Shown piece by piece: positions 28,437-48,986 of a stretch of 64,000 nucleotides of DNA. Position numbers and translations under genes: made by a program. The notes under the pieces were generated by a model. It did not search any database and had not been told where the DNA came from. It saw only the letters and a list, made by a program, of their open reading frames with translations. The stretch is from Amaranthus tricolor (taxonomy: Eukaryota > Streptophyta > Magnoliopsida > Caryophyllales > Amaranthaceae): NCBI RefSeq assembly GCF_026212465.1, contig NC_080062.1, positions 5,904,865 to 5,968,864 of the forward strand, given 5' to 3'. How positions within the stretch are numbered: the first letter of the stretch is position 1; the number at the start of each line of letters is the position of its first letter.

Positions 28437-28503
28437 TAATATATTTTGAGACTTCAACCATCAACTTAAGCTTTTGTTTGATGGTTGAATTGGTTCCTCG
28501 ACA
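28437..28503. repeat. Fragment of the SINE-like AAGCTT/TGATGG family
   Basis: ACTTCAACCATCAACTTAAGC, then TTTGATGGTTGAATTGG, forms a small inverted pair related to 1168-1442. It lies between the last in-frame HMG stop and the possible alternative last exon at 28567. Confidence 0.4.
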
Positions 28504-29727
28504 TTCTATGCTATTTCTATTTGTCTATATGAAGTATGTGAATAAATATGGTGCTTTTTCAAACAGTTTGCGATGCCAATTGCACAAGAGCTGTTTCTGC
28601 ATTGAAGTGAAATGAAGAGATACTAATGGTCTTGGTATTTCCTACTTTATCCAAGGCAAGTCATTTTGGATATTTATGTACAGTCTAGGGTTTGATTATG
28701 TACAGGGCTTTTTGTCTATATTTTCCCTGGATCTATAATCTTAATCTAAGGTTCATTAGGACTACTAAATTAGTTGTAAGATATCAGCTAATTTTGGGGT
28801 GATTTTGCTACAAACTTGCCCTTTTGAGGCATTTTTGCACCCATTGTTTGAGTTTTGCGTAGTGCTCCACTTTGTATTTGCGACTATCAATCTTTAGTGG
28901 AAGTTTTATTAATTCTGGCTTTGAAGAGATTTTGTCTTAATGCTTTTTGGTTTTTGTCTGTCTTTGAATTAACTATTAAAAGTAAAAGTGTCATATTGCG
29001 AGATAAATATGACTTTCAGTAGTAAAGTTAAAAAGACTGTAAAATGCGATTAGTTCTGTAATGAACTTTTAAGCAATTGAATTTTATATGAACTTCATCA
29101 TGTATTTCGCATTTGTCTATATTTATTGTTAATCGATATACACAAACACCATTTTTTGGTCGGAACTCTACTATCCAATATCCTATCATTGCTTGTCTTA
29201 GGCATGCAAATAATTCCAATCTAACTCCTCTTATGTTACTCTCAATCACTATTTTTGTCGAAATTTAGTTAATTTGAACATCATAATTTATTGACGATTT
29301 TCTCGTAAAACCCCCAACTTATATATTAAGTTGTGTTTTAGCGAATCTTCAACCTCTATCAATAACATATTAACATTCGATCAATACTCTACATCATTTA
29401 AACAATCTTCAACCATCTTTAATTTTGGTCAAAAACCCTAGAATAAAATCTTGAACACCATTTCATTTCATTGTACTCATTCTATTCACCATACTTATGC
29501 AACAAAATGCATATTCGAGAGGTTGGTACTTAGTTGCAAAGTAGAAGTTGGCTAATATAATGTGAATATGTCCAACATGATTTTGGATGTAGGGTAGATT
29601 GAAAAAAGAAACACAAATTAAAAATGAGACGATTATATGGTGAGTTCATTTATATTGGATTGATCCATGTATATTTTGTGTGTCAAAGTAATCACTCACA
29701 ATTTTAAAGTGATCAATTTGAAAAATT

Positions 29728-29905
29728 AGAGGTGTTCAAAATAGATGCTATGACCGAAAATTTATCCAACTTTGTAATCGAACTCGATTTGACCCGATTT
29801 TCAAAAGTGATTTACAATTATGTAAAAAACAACATAAAAATAAAATTAGATTTCAAACTAACTTCAAAATATCTAACCCAAAATCAACCCAACAACTCAA
29901 ATAAA
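29728..29905 (+). repeat. hAT-like repeat fragment (TAGAGGTGTTCAAAA terminus)
   Basis: It starts TTAGAGGTGTTCAAAATAG and contains GTGATTTACAATTATGTAAA, which is the reverse complement of a segment at about 20160-20195. A related terminus, TAGAGCTGTTCAAAAC, is at 47023. Confidence 0.45.
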
Positions 29906-30165
29906 TCCCTTTAAGAAAAATAGTGGTATATGCTCATAGTAAGTTGTGACCAAAATCTCTTTCTAACATCAAAAATGTAGAGACCGTTTCACACCAACCA
30001 ACTCAACATATGCACAAACCTCATTAAGGCTCGAGAAAGGTCGATTTTTTTTTATTTTTTTATTTTTTATTTTTTATCAAAAAACAATTCTAAGATTTAA
30101 GAATAAAAAATGTAAATAAAATATCCAACAATAAACACCAGAATTAGTTGTGCAGAGTTGTGGAA

Positions 30166-39645
<9,480 letters not shown>

Positions 39646-42465
39646 GTTTTAATTCCAATCAATAATCTGTAGTGTCTCAAGAAGCATAATCTCTTTCTCA
39701 TTCATTTTTTGGTATTGTAGAATGTATATACTTTATTGTTCAATGTATATTACAAGTTCTAGCAATGTAGTCTCAACATCAACGCCTCTTCATCCGGTCG
39801 GGTTTCAATATATGGAATGTGTCGCGTTTCCCATTTTCTAGGTGAGATTTTGTTGATCGGGATAAAGCTTGGGAATCTCGTACAAATAGGGGAGGGAAAA
39901 TAATCCTTTGGTGGTGAGAATCGATATTTATCGTAATGGTGAAAGGAAAAATCTTTAACCACTAGACCAACTCTTTTCTCGACGTGAGATTAATAATCTT
40001 GCTTATGAAAATCAGATTTGTATCTTACTACTTCTATATAACCTCAAGAGGGTTAAACATTATACTTCAAAATTGTGTTTAATCAATTTAGGTTAAGCTT
40101 TAATTGGATCATGGATAGATCGTCTGATTAATGAATCATCTACTTGTGGGAGAAATTGTCTCTCGATGAGACGACCATAAAATAATAAATTGATATTTTT
40201 ATAATTTGTATCTTTAAGCTACTTAATTCGTATATAGAATGTGGCAAATATTGAAACTGTTTCATACAATAATTTGGAATAACTAGTACTAGAAGGTTGA
40301 AACTAGTTGGTTGATGGAGTATGATTTCACTTTTCATATAATGTTGATGGAGTATGATATAATAATTTAAGTAATTTCAAGGTGAAATTCATTAGAGACG
40401 TGTTACTTTAAATTTTTCAATAAAGTGATTTATTAACGAGACTTGTTTAAAAAGATTTTACAAGTAATAATTTGATTTTGAATTCTTGGAGTTAACTAAT
40501 GAGTTCACAAATAATATTTTTAAACTCCAGTCGAGTAAAGATATTTTGGGACAAAATCTTTCAAAAGAGTTTTTTTTTCATTTAAAATTTAAAATTATAT
40601 CTATATTAATTTCTATATTATCTTTATAATAAAATACCAAGTTTTAAAACTTAAAAAGATTCATAAAAGAGATTTATATAGATTCTATAATAACTTTATA
40701 ATAAAATACAATTTTTTTTTAAAAAAAATACCAATATTTTAAAACTTAAAAAGATTTTTATAAAAGATTTAAAAAGATTTATTGAAATTTTTTGTCACAT
40801 TAAATGTTTAAGCACATGATCACTATACAGAAATTTCCATCTATTAAAATCTCACATTTGCATCCATGTTCTTGATTAAATTTAACTTTCATTTATGATT
40901 AAGAAGATAATGAAATAATTCTAAAAGGATATACTATCTTATTGACTATTGTATATATCTCCTAAGTAACAACAATTCAATTCTAAACAATATTCTAAAT
41001 AGTAGCATGTGGTCATAAATTATACATTGTATTGAGTGATCTCACTATAAATTAAAACGCGTCTTATATATGAGTTAAATATCTCAATTAATATAAATTA
41101 TGAGAATAAAAACTCTTTTTTAAGTTGTCTTATTGAAAAATAATCACTCGCAATAGAGTAGTTGTGAGTTATATACTTATATTGCGATGTAACATATAAC
41201 TTTAATCAAAACAATAATCATAATGAAAGATATTTTTATAAATCATCCAATTAAAAGGGAGATATTTCATTTTCTTCACCTAATCATGATGCTTAAGCTT
41301 AATGGAAATTGTCAACTCAAAAGTAGTAAATGAATGATGGCTAATAATACAAAATTGAGGAAGATTCAAGGCATTTTAATTTCAATTAAACTCTTGTTTC
41401 TTTTCCCTTATCTTTCAATTTTCTTTTTTTTTTTTTATTTTTTACCCTTTGTTCTATTCAAATAAGGGATGAAGGGAAGATGCACCCTTACCAATATTAA
41501 CATTTGACTTGGCAACCAAATTTGCCTAGTCTAATCAATACCACAGTATAACTAGATTCACAAAACTCTTATTAAAACGGTCTCAATACAGTTTCATTAT
41601 GAGACATATCTGAATTAGAGTATATAGTCCAACTAAATTATTTAAAATATTAATAAAAAAATTTTGGTACTATTGTTTCAAAATTTCATCCAAGATTTAC
41701 TTTAATAATTTTACCTCGTCAAAAAGCTATTAAATTACTTTTTGGGTTATGATTTAACACTAGATTTTATTTTTGACACCTACGATTCACTCCGATCCCT
41801 CTCCTTTCTCAAGCCGATAAACATAAAGCTAAAAGGTAAAATATTCAACCATTCGACTAACTTATGATTCTCTAATTCAAATTAATAAATTTGATTAAAG
41901 TAAACATTCTAATTAAAATAATACTCAAAATTTAATTTTAAAAAATACAACTATCATAGAAATGAGACATTGTTATAGTAAGCAGTCGAAATATCATCAA
42001 CTTCTAGATTCCAATATTTAACAAATGTTATTGATAATATTATTTAAATTAACTATAAATTTAAAAATAATAATCATGAGAAGAATCATGTAATATGGGC
42101 AAATATTGGTAAGCAAGCACCTTCCAACGGTTGTAATGGCTCTAACTCCAAATCTTTAATTAATGTTTCTTCCTATGATTGTGACTTAAGATTAATTAAT
42201 TAATAAGTAACATTAATAAAGTAGATGGTCTAATCTTTCGTCCCCTAACAACCCATAAAAATAAAAGACATAGGAAAATTATTTTAAATATAGGTTTTTA
42301 TGTACAGTTGTTAGATCTGGAATTTAAAAAGCTAATATAACCAATTCAAATAAAGGATAAAAAAAAAATATACATTTATAAGTTTAAAAGAAGTTTGCCA
42401 TTAAAGTCAATTAATAGTAGTAGTAGAATTTACTCTTTTTCCTAAGTTGAACAACTCAGTACATG

Positions 42466-42468
<3 letters not shown>
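39646..42468. other. Intergenic AT-rich DNA downstream of the HAD gene
   Basis: No gene. A local duplication near 40600-40780 repeats AAAACTTAAAAAGATT and TTTATAATAAAATAC. Nothing else recognised. Confidence 0.45.

Positions 42469-42538
<70 letters not shown>
42469..42538. repeat. (AAT)n microsatellite
   Basis: Pure AAT trinucleotide tract of about 70 bp; the antisense frame gives a poly-Leu artefact. Confidence 0.95.
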
Positions 42539-42798
42539 GGATTTTAAAATGAGAAGAATGAGAAGGATTTTTATTTGATTTTGTTTTGTTACTATATATG
42601 CAAAAAAGAATACTATGTTATAAATTAAAAACATTTTAAAAATTAAATCATAGTTAATATGTTGTGTAACATAGTTACTTTTACAATTATGTGTTTTTAG
42701 CTTAATTGTGACCATAAATTTTTTTTATTTTAGTGAAATCAAAGGTGTAGAGTCGTTCTTACCCTTCTCATTTTCAACCCTTTCTCATTGGATCCCTC

Positions 42799-42800
<2 letters not shown>

Positions 42801-42845
<45 letters not shown>
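42801..42845. repeat. (AT)n microsatellite
   Basis: AT dinucleotide tract of about 45 bp. Confidence 0.95.
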
Positions 42846-42849
<4 letters not shown>

Positions 42850-43784
42850 GCAAACATAGCAACATTAATACTTTTCAAATGTTTTATGATTTATAGAGTG
42901 ATGATAGTATATAATTCTTGTGTCATAAATAAATTAGTGAAAAATATTGCAAGTAGCCTAAAATATAATCCTTTAATGATAAAAACGGCATGCATCATTG
43001 TCCGTCCAATGTCTATTAGTCTGTCAGCAGAGTAACAAGAAGGAAAATATCTAACGAGCATCAAGCATGGGCAAATTTAATATGAAATTGTTGGAGATGT
43101 GATCACTTTTCTTTTTGTTGTTAAATCATAAGTGTCATTAAAAAATTATTGCGCCAACCTTAAAATTAAATGGAGGTTAGCTTTATTTGGGGGTTTAATT
43201 GATCGGAAATATTGGATCATTCACTATGTCTTTGTTTAGTGATAATAAAATATGATAATGAGAATAAGTGTATTATTATTTTTTTATAAAATCTATTATG
43301 TCATTATTTTCGTGGTAATGAAACTCTTATCCTTGATCATGAGTTTTTTTCATAATTTTTTAGTACCATATAATACCACCATTTCAATGGTATGGAACGA
43401 GAATGAATTTTGTGAAAGAAAATCGATGATAAAAGTAGGACAAACATGATCATCAATCTTGTTAGGTAAGATAACCCAAAAAAATTACATGGAACATTCA
43501 TCATCATTTCTACTATATATTTCCTCTGGATTTTAATAGTTGCTACAGTTTTTTTAGCAACTACTGTTCATCAACTGATCTTATTTGGTATACATTTCTC
43601 CATGTATAATATAAAAGATAGTCAATTAGAATCTTGTTTGATTCGTTTTAATGTATATTTTCATAACATTAACTTTTTAGAGTTGACCTTTATTGATTTC
43701 CATCAATCTTTCTTGACGTGTCCTTTCAACTTAAAATAATGTCTTACCATTATTTGGACCCCTAGTTAAACTAGTGTGTTCTTC
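42846..43784. other. AT-rich intergenic DNA
   Basis: No gene or clear repeat. Just before CACTA copy 2, CCCCTAGTTAAACTAGTG (43770-43787) is a short palindrome around TAGTTAAACTA. Confidence 0.4.
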
Positions 43785-44240
43785 AAAACCCACGAACAAC
43801 TATTGTTCTTGTTCAAAACCCACGAATTCTTCATCTTTTTGTTCAAAGCATTATTCTTGTTCATCTTCAAAACCCACGAAATTGAGGTATAATTTCTCTT
43901 TTCAATATATTAAAACCTTAAGTTTTGCTTAATCCACGAAATCAATGTAATTTTATTTATTTTTTTAACTTGCAAGTTCATATTGTTATTGTTTTACTCG
44001 TAATTTAGTGTTAAAGATATCAATTATTTGTGAGTTTGACATTTTCAAGTTTATGTTATTAATTTGTTAATTATTTGTGTATTTTGTTAAAAATGTGGTT
44101 TGTTGTTGTACATATGTTTTAATTATTAGAATTAGATAGAATATACATATTTTTAGGCTTAATATTGATGTATGAAGTATAGAATTAGACTATGTTTGGT
44201 TATATAGAATTAGAATATGTTTGGTTATATAGAATTAGAA

Positions 44241-44313
44241 TATGAAGTATGAAGTATGAAGTATGAAGTATGAAGTATGAAGTATGAAGTATGCAGTATG
44301 AAGTATGAAGTAT
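44241..44313 (+). repeat. 7-bp minisatellite (GAAGTAT)n
   Basis: About ten head-to-tail copies of GAAGTAT, one with GCAGTAT, in the leader of CACTA copy 2. Copy 1 lacks it. Confidence 0.9.
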
Positions 44314-44518
44314 ACAATGTTAATTATTTTAAATGATTTTATTTTAAAATACAATGTAGTGCTTATATAGAATTAAAATATAAAGTATATATTTAGGGTT
44401 AAATATATTTAGTATAAATAAGTATATATTTTTAAGGTTAAATATGTTTGGTATAAATAAGTATTTATGTTGAAAAATGATTATTAATTTTGTTTTGAAT
44501 TAATTAATCACACTTAGG

Positions 44519-45358
44519 ATGACAAAAGATCGTTCTTGGATGTATAGAAGCATTGAATCGTCAGAATTTATTGATGGCGTATTAGAATTTTGTAGTATTG
44601 CCATTGAACATCAAGTTAGGACGGGGGGAGTTTGTTTTTATTGTCCATGTGTCAATTATGGCAATGTATCAAACGTAGATAGTGTTGATATCCTTAGGGA
44701 GCACATACTTCGACGTGGGTTTAGGCCTCAATATCATGTTTGGGTTTGGTACGGTGAGGAGGGAGTTTACAAAGAAAAAAATGTTGTTGAGGATGTCAAT
44801 AATGTGAATGTCAATGAGGATGTAGTAGATCGTGTTGATGGGTATGAGACAGATGAAGAGAATGTCGATGAGGATGTAAATCGTGTTGATGAGATGATGG
44901 AGGGAGTCAAGGATGAGTTAGGAAAACGTCCTCATGTTTTTGACTTGTTGATAGAGGCTTCTCAAAAGCCTTTGTACTCTGGATGTACAAAGTTCACCAA
45001 ACTAACAGCCGTGTTGACAATTTTCAACATTAAGTCAAAGTTCAATTGGAGTGACACTAGTTTCATAATGTTATTAGAAGCGTTAAGTGACATGTTTCTT
45101 GAGGGAAATGAACTTCCAAAGTCAACATATTATGCCAAAAAGCTCATGTGTCCTTTCGACTTAGAGTAGCAGAAGATTCATGCGTGTCCGAATGATTGTG
45201 TATTGTATCGGAATGAAAACAAGAACTTAGAAGAGTGCCCTACGTGTGGGTTATCGCGTTACAAGCGTAAAGGGGCTCAGGATGCTAAAGGGCCCCCGGC
45301 TAAGGTATTGTGGTATCTTCCAATAATACCTAGATTCAAGCGCTTGTTTTCTATAAAG
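44519..45358 (+). pseudogene. CACTA TNP2-type transposase, N-terminal part
   Basis: ATG at 44519 opens a 216-residue frame. Its first ~75 residues (DRSWMYR, VCFYCPCVNYG, REHILRRGF, YHVWVWYGE) match the transposase-associated domain of plant CACTA elements. An acidic Asp/Asn/Val-rich linker follows, then the start of the TNP2 domain (LPKSTYYAKKLM). A TAG at 45167-45169 interrupts, and reading on in the same frame gives KIHACPNDCVLYR and ECPTCGLSRYK, both TNP2-typical. The frame then runs into intron repeat DNA at about 45360. The catalytic region is absent. Confidence 0.8.
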
Positions 45359-45359
45359 A

Positions 45360-45690
45360 AATATGCGTTAAACTTGGTTTGTTTTGCATGAAACTTGGCA
45401 CATAACACTATTTGATATATATTATTGTGTTGAATGGTTAGAATTGAAAATCAAAGTCATATATTTGAAATTATGTGCGAAGTTGCGTTTCTAAGGTTTT
45501 TAAAACTTTTTTGGCACTTTCTCGCATAAAGTAGTTCAAACTTGGTTTGTTTTGCGTGAAACTTGGCACACAATACTATTTGGTATATATTATTGTGTTG
45601 AAATGGTTAGAATTGAAAACAATAGTCATATGCTTGAAATTTCGTGCGAAGTTGCGATTTTAAGGTTTTTAAATCTTTTTTGGCACTAAC
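45360..45690 (+). repeat. 168-bp tandem repeat, two copies, in CACTA copy 2
   Basis: ACTTGGCACA at 45393 and 45561 gives exactly 168-bp spacing. The unit is the same as in 17110-17830 and lies in the same intron, directly before the catalytic-Cys exon. Confidence 0.85.
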
Positions 45691-45706
45691 ATTTATTATC
45701 TTGTAG

Positions 45707-46029
45707 TGCTTTCAACAAGATAATGGTATTGATTGCGGCTATTACACTCTCAAATTTATGGACAATCTCTTACCAGTCGTGAAGAATGTTGGAGTCGAAA
45801 ATATTGATGCAGTATGTATATATGTTACGTTCTTAAATTGTAATATTATATATTTAATATTATGTAAAATGTAATGTATGTATTATATTATAAAGTTTAT
45901 TTTTTAATTATTTTATATAATATTTAGGTTTTACACGACACTCCAAAGCAAACACGCACTTTGACAAAAGAGAAAATGCGTGAATTGAAGAACAAGGTTG
46001 CCGTGTACGTAACTAATTTATGTGTTTGA
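45707..46029 (+). pseudogene. Ulp1-like protease, last two exons only
   Basis: Exons 45707-45811 (CFQQDNGIDCGYYTLKFM, with the Gln and Cys of the active site) and 45928-46029 (ends NLCV, stop). Exon sizes and phases match copy 1 exactly (105 nt for the Cys exon). The His and Asp exons are deleted, so no active protease can be made. Confidence 0.7.
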
Positions 46030-46058
46030 TAGTGTAATTAGTTTATATTTTTGATTTT

Positions 46059-46212
<154 letters not shown>

Positions 46213-46461
46213 TATTATAATTCTTCGAGTGTGTATATATTGGTGATGAATTTATGGGAATTATTTGGTAATTTCAATTGTGTATATTATAAATGAATAT
46301 TATGCTTTGGTTTGTTAATAAAGACGAAAAAAAACAAAGAAAAAACATTATATGTTACGGTTCATTATTTCCTATCTGCGGCTAGCACAAATGCTTGAGG
46401 TCAAAATCGCAGCATATAAGCGCCAAAAAACTGCTAACACTTAATGTTTTTTCCTCTAGTG

Positions 46462-46687
46462 TTAGTTTTGTGTCATGTGACAATTGATCTTCAATCAAAT
46501 CTTACTGAGTAGGTGCATTTTTAACATCTTCACAACTAAAACTCTCTTTGTATAGCAATATTTCACGAAAATTCTTGTAAAAGGACCAGTGGTAAAGAAC
46601 ACAACATATATATATGCTCAAATTCCATAATTGTGCAAATTTCATCGAGGTGAGTCTTTACCTTCCTTTAAGCGTAAATCATACGAC
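46462..46687. other. Short spacer between two transposons
   Basis: It separates the CACTA end at 46461 from the hAT target duplication CATACGAC at 46680-46687. No gene. Confidence 0.5.
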
Positions 46688-47022
46688 TAGACCTGGAAAA
46701 ACGGTCGGTCGGTTGGGTTTTGGGTCGGATCAATTTCGGTTGGGTCATTTTCGGGTCGGGTCAGTTTCGGATCGGGTCATTTTCAGGTCGGATCACTCCG
46801 GGTTTCGGGTCGGTTCGGATTGACCCAACGGGTTACCATAAAACATCAGAATATCCAATCGACTAATTCAACATAAAAAAAAAATCATTAAAATATCTAA
46901 AAAAAATCATTAGAGAAATTACATGTACGATTTTCAAAAAATAGTTGGTATGTCAGGTTCATTTAAGTGCAAGAAAAATAGGGGAATTAATACTTATTTT
47001 GAAAGACTTGTAAGATACGCGT

Positions 47023-47440
47023 AGAGCTGTTCAAAACAAACCCGACCCGAAAATCCGACTCGGAACCGAAAATTATCCGACCCGAAAAAATGTAAGTTTT
47101 TTAGGTTTACCGAACCGCAATTACCCGAACCGATACTTCACTCGAACCGTTTAATAACCGAAAAGGCCAAAATCGAACTCGAACTGCAACCGAATTTTAT
47201 AACCGACATATAAACCTTAACCGATGTTACCCGAACTGAACAATGATCGACCCGATTCAAATCCGACCCGAATTATGCACGTAACCGAATGCAACCTGAC
47301 TAAAACTGATTAAGATCGAACTGTTTTTAACCCGAACTGATACAAATCCGAATCGATTATTAATCGAACTGTTTTTAACCCGAACTGATACTAACCCGAA
47401 CCGATTCTTAATCGAACTGTTATACATCCGAATCCAATTT
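47023..47440 (+). repeat. C-rich repeat block nested in the hAT element
   Basis: It starts TAGAGCTGTTCAAAAC and continues with imperfect repeats of CCCGAACTGAT, ACCCGAACCGAT and TAATCGAACTG. The terminus is shared with 29728, so this is probably another hAT-like element inserted into the first. Confidence 0.55.
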
Positions 47441-47770
47441 CAGTTTTCTAATTATGATTTTTTGAATATTTGAAAACTAATTTCTAATATTGAAAGATTG
47501 TAAACAAGTTTATATATAAATATTTTAGCAAATCAACTATAAACCAATAAGATTCCACCAATTCTTCAAGCTTTAAGCCCCAAAAATTTACATTCATCAC
47601 TTATACATCCACCAAATTTAAATATATAAATATTAAGTTTTTAACCCCAAAATTTACATCACTTATACATCTATGTAGCTTTATTGGGTCATTGAGTTCT
47701 GATGCATGCTCGTTCCTTTTATGTATGGCCAACTAATTCAAGAATCAAGATGAATTCTGTTTTTCTCATT

Positions 47771-47823
47771 GTCCCACATCGCCTAGGTGAAAGAACGCAA
47801 TCCCACTAGTGTGTTATTTATAT
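47771..47823 (+). promoter_or_regulatory. USE + TATA module, plus strand
   Basis: GTCCCACATCG (47771-47781) matches the plant snRNA upstream sequence element, and TATTTATAT begins 33 bp later (47815-47823). In plants a spacing of about 33-34 bp between USE and TATA gives Pol II snRNA promoters. The sequence downstream matches no U-snRNA I know, so any transcript would be unidentified. Confidence 0.4.
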
Positions 47824-48301
47824 GGGCCAATTAGAAGTGTTGTATAGATTGATTTGAAGGTATAGTGAGTAAAATCTTATTATCTAGTATCCTTCTATAT
47901 CTGGAAAAGGTTTAAAAAAAAAACTTCTTTTAGTTATTTAATTAAATGTATAAGTATTTGAAATTATAAAAGCATTCCACAATAATCTGTAAGATAATGG
48001 ACTTATATTATACATGCCCATTATAATAGGAACTAGAAAGTACTGATAGATAATTTAGTAATTTTTGTATGAAATATGAGATAGACGATATAAAAAGTCC
48101 AAATACAAAATTTGAATATTTTAATTTAAACATCTTTAAATGATGTAAATAAGATATTAAATAACAAAAGTGGATATTATAAGTAAAAAAATAAATGTTT
48201 TAAAATATTGGAAATATTTAGTCTAAATTAGGATATTAAATAATCGAAGGGTAAGCATGGCATAATTAGCCAATCGACCCTTTTAAATATGCCCCAAGGC
48301 T

Positions 48302-48478
48302 GTTTGGTCTTGTTTATAGCTAGTCATTACTAATTACCTCTTCTTCTAAGTCGATGTGGGACAAGCATAAATTACCACTTGTTTGGTCTTGTTTATAGCT
48401 AGTCATTACTGATTACCTCTTCTTCTAAGTCGATGTGGGACAAGCATAAATTACCTCTTGTTTGGTCTTGTTTTATAA
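48302..48478 (-). repeat. 79-bp tandem repeat carrying two USE + TATA modules, minus strand
   Basis: GTTTGGTCTTG recurs at 48302, 48381 and 48460, exactly 79 bp apart. Each of the two full units holds, on the - strand, GTCCCACATCG (48352-48362; 48431-48441) followed after 33 bp by TATAAAC (48312-48318; 48391-48397). The modules point toward the plus-strand module at 47771. Confidence 0.75.
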
Positions 48479-48986
48479 TTTAGGGTAGCGACATTCGTTT
48501 TTTGAAAAGTTCATTCAAACGTGCGAAACGTTCGTATAAATTATATTGATTTGCTTACTGAAATGTAGAAGAATTAAAAACTCATTTGACTGATTTAACA
48601 AGATACATGTATTCAATTAAGATGATTATAACGTCCTGTTTTTAAAGAAAAATAATTACGATGGCTAAAAAGACGTTAAATACGTGTTTTTTGAGATCTA
48701 TTGATGAGTTTTAGTTTTAGGGTTCAAGTGATATACTCAATATGTTGAGATACTTTGAAAACTAAAATTTTATTTGAAATGAATTCTAACATTGAAATTA
48801 CTCTAAAAATTGATATTAAATCTGTCAAAATGGGTCGGTTTTCGGTCGGTTTCCGGTCGGGTCATTTTCGGGTCGGTCATGTTTCGGATTAAGTCGCTTT
48901 CGGGTCGGTCGGGTTCGGGTTTTGTCGGGTCGGGTCCCGAGTTCATTTTCGGGTCGGATCAAATTTTCCCAAGTCTACATACGACC

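Larger units (their letters stand above)
28090..30165. other. HMG 3' region, repeat, then HAD gene upstream region
   Basis: A possible alternative terminal HMG exon begins at 28567 after TTTTTCAAACAG. From 28620 to 29700 no gene is seen. A hAT-like fragment occupies 29728-29905. The last 120 bp before 30166 forms the leader of the HAD gene; the region 30040-30075 is T-rich. No clear TATA box. Confidence 0.4.
46688..48978. mobile_element. Non-autonomous hAT-type element with perfect 8-bp duplication
   Basis: The left terminus TAGACCTGGAAAAAC and the inverted right terminus TAGACTTGGGAAAA are flanked by CATACGAC on both sides (46680-46687 and 48979-48986), an 8-bp duplication typical of hAT insertion. 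Both ends carry subterminal TCGGGTC-type repeats in inverted orientation (46700-46835, 48830-48965). The 2291-bp interior has no transposase; it contains a nested block (from 47023) and promoter-like tandem repeats (47771-48480). Confidence 0.85.

Noticed and set aside
42407..42715. Frame with a long Leu run
   Set aside because: Antisense reading of the (AAT)n microsatellite.
47771..48442. A true U-snRNA gene
   Set aside because: Promoter spacing fits, but no U1, U2, U4, U5 or U6 sequence follows; kept only as promoter-like modules.
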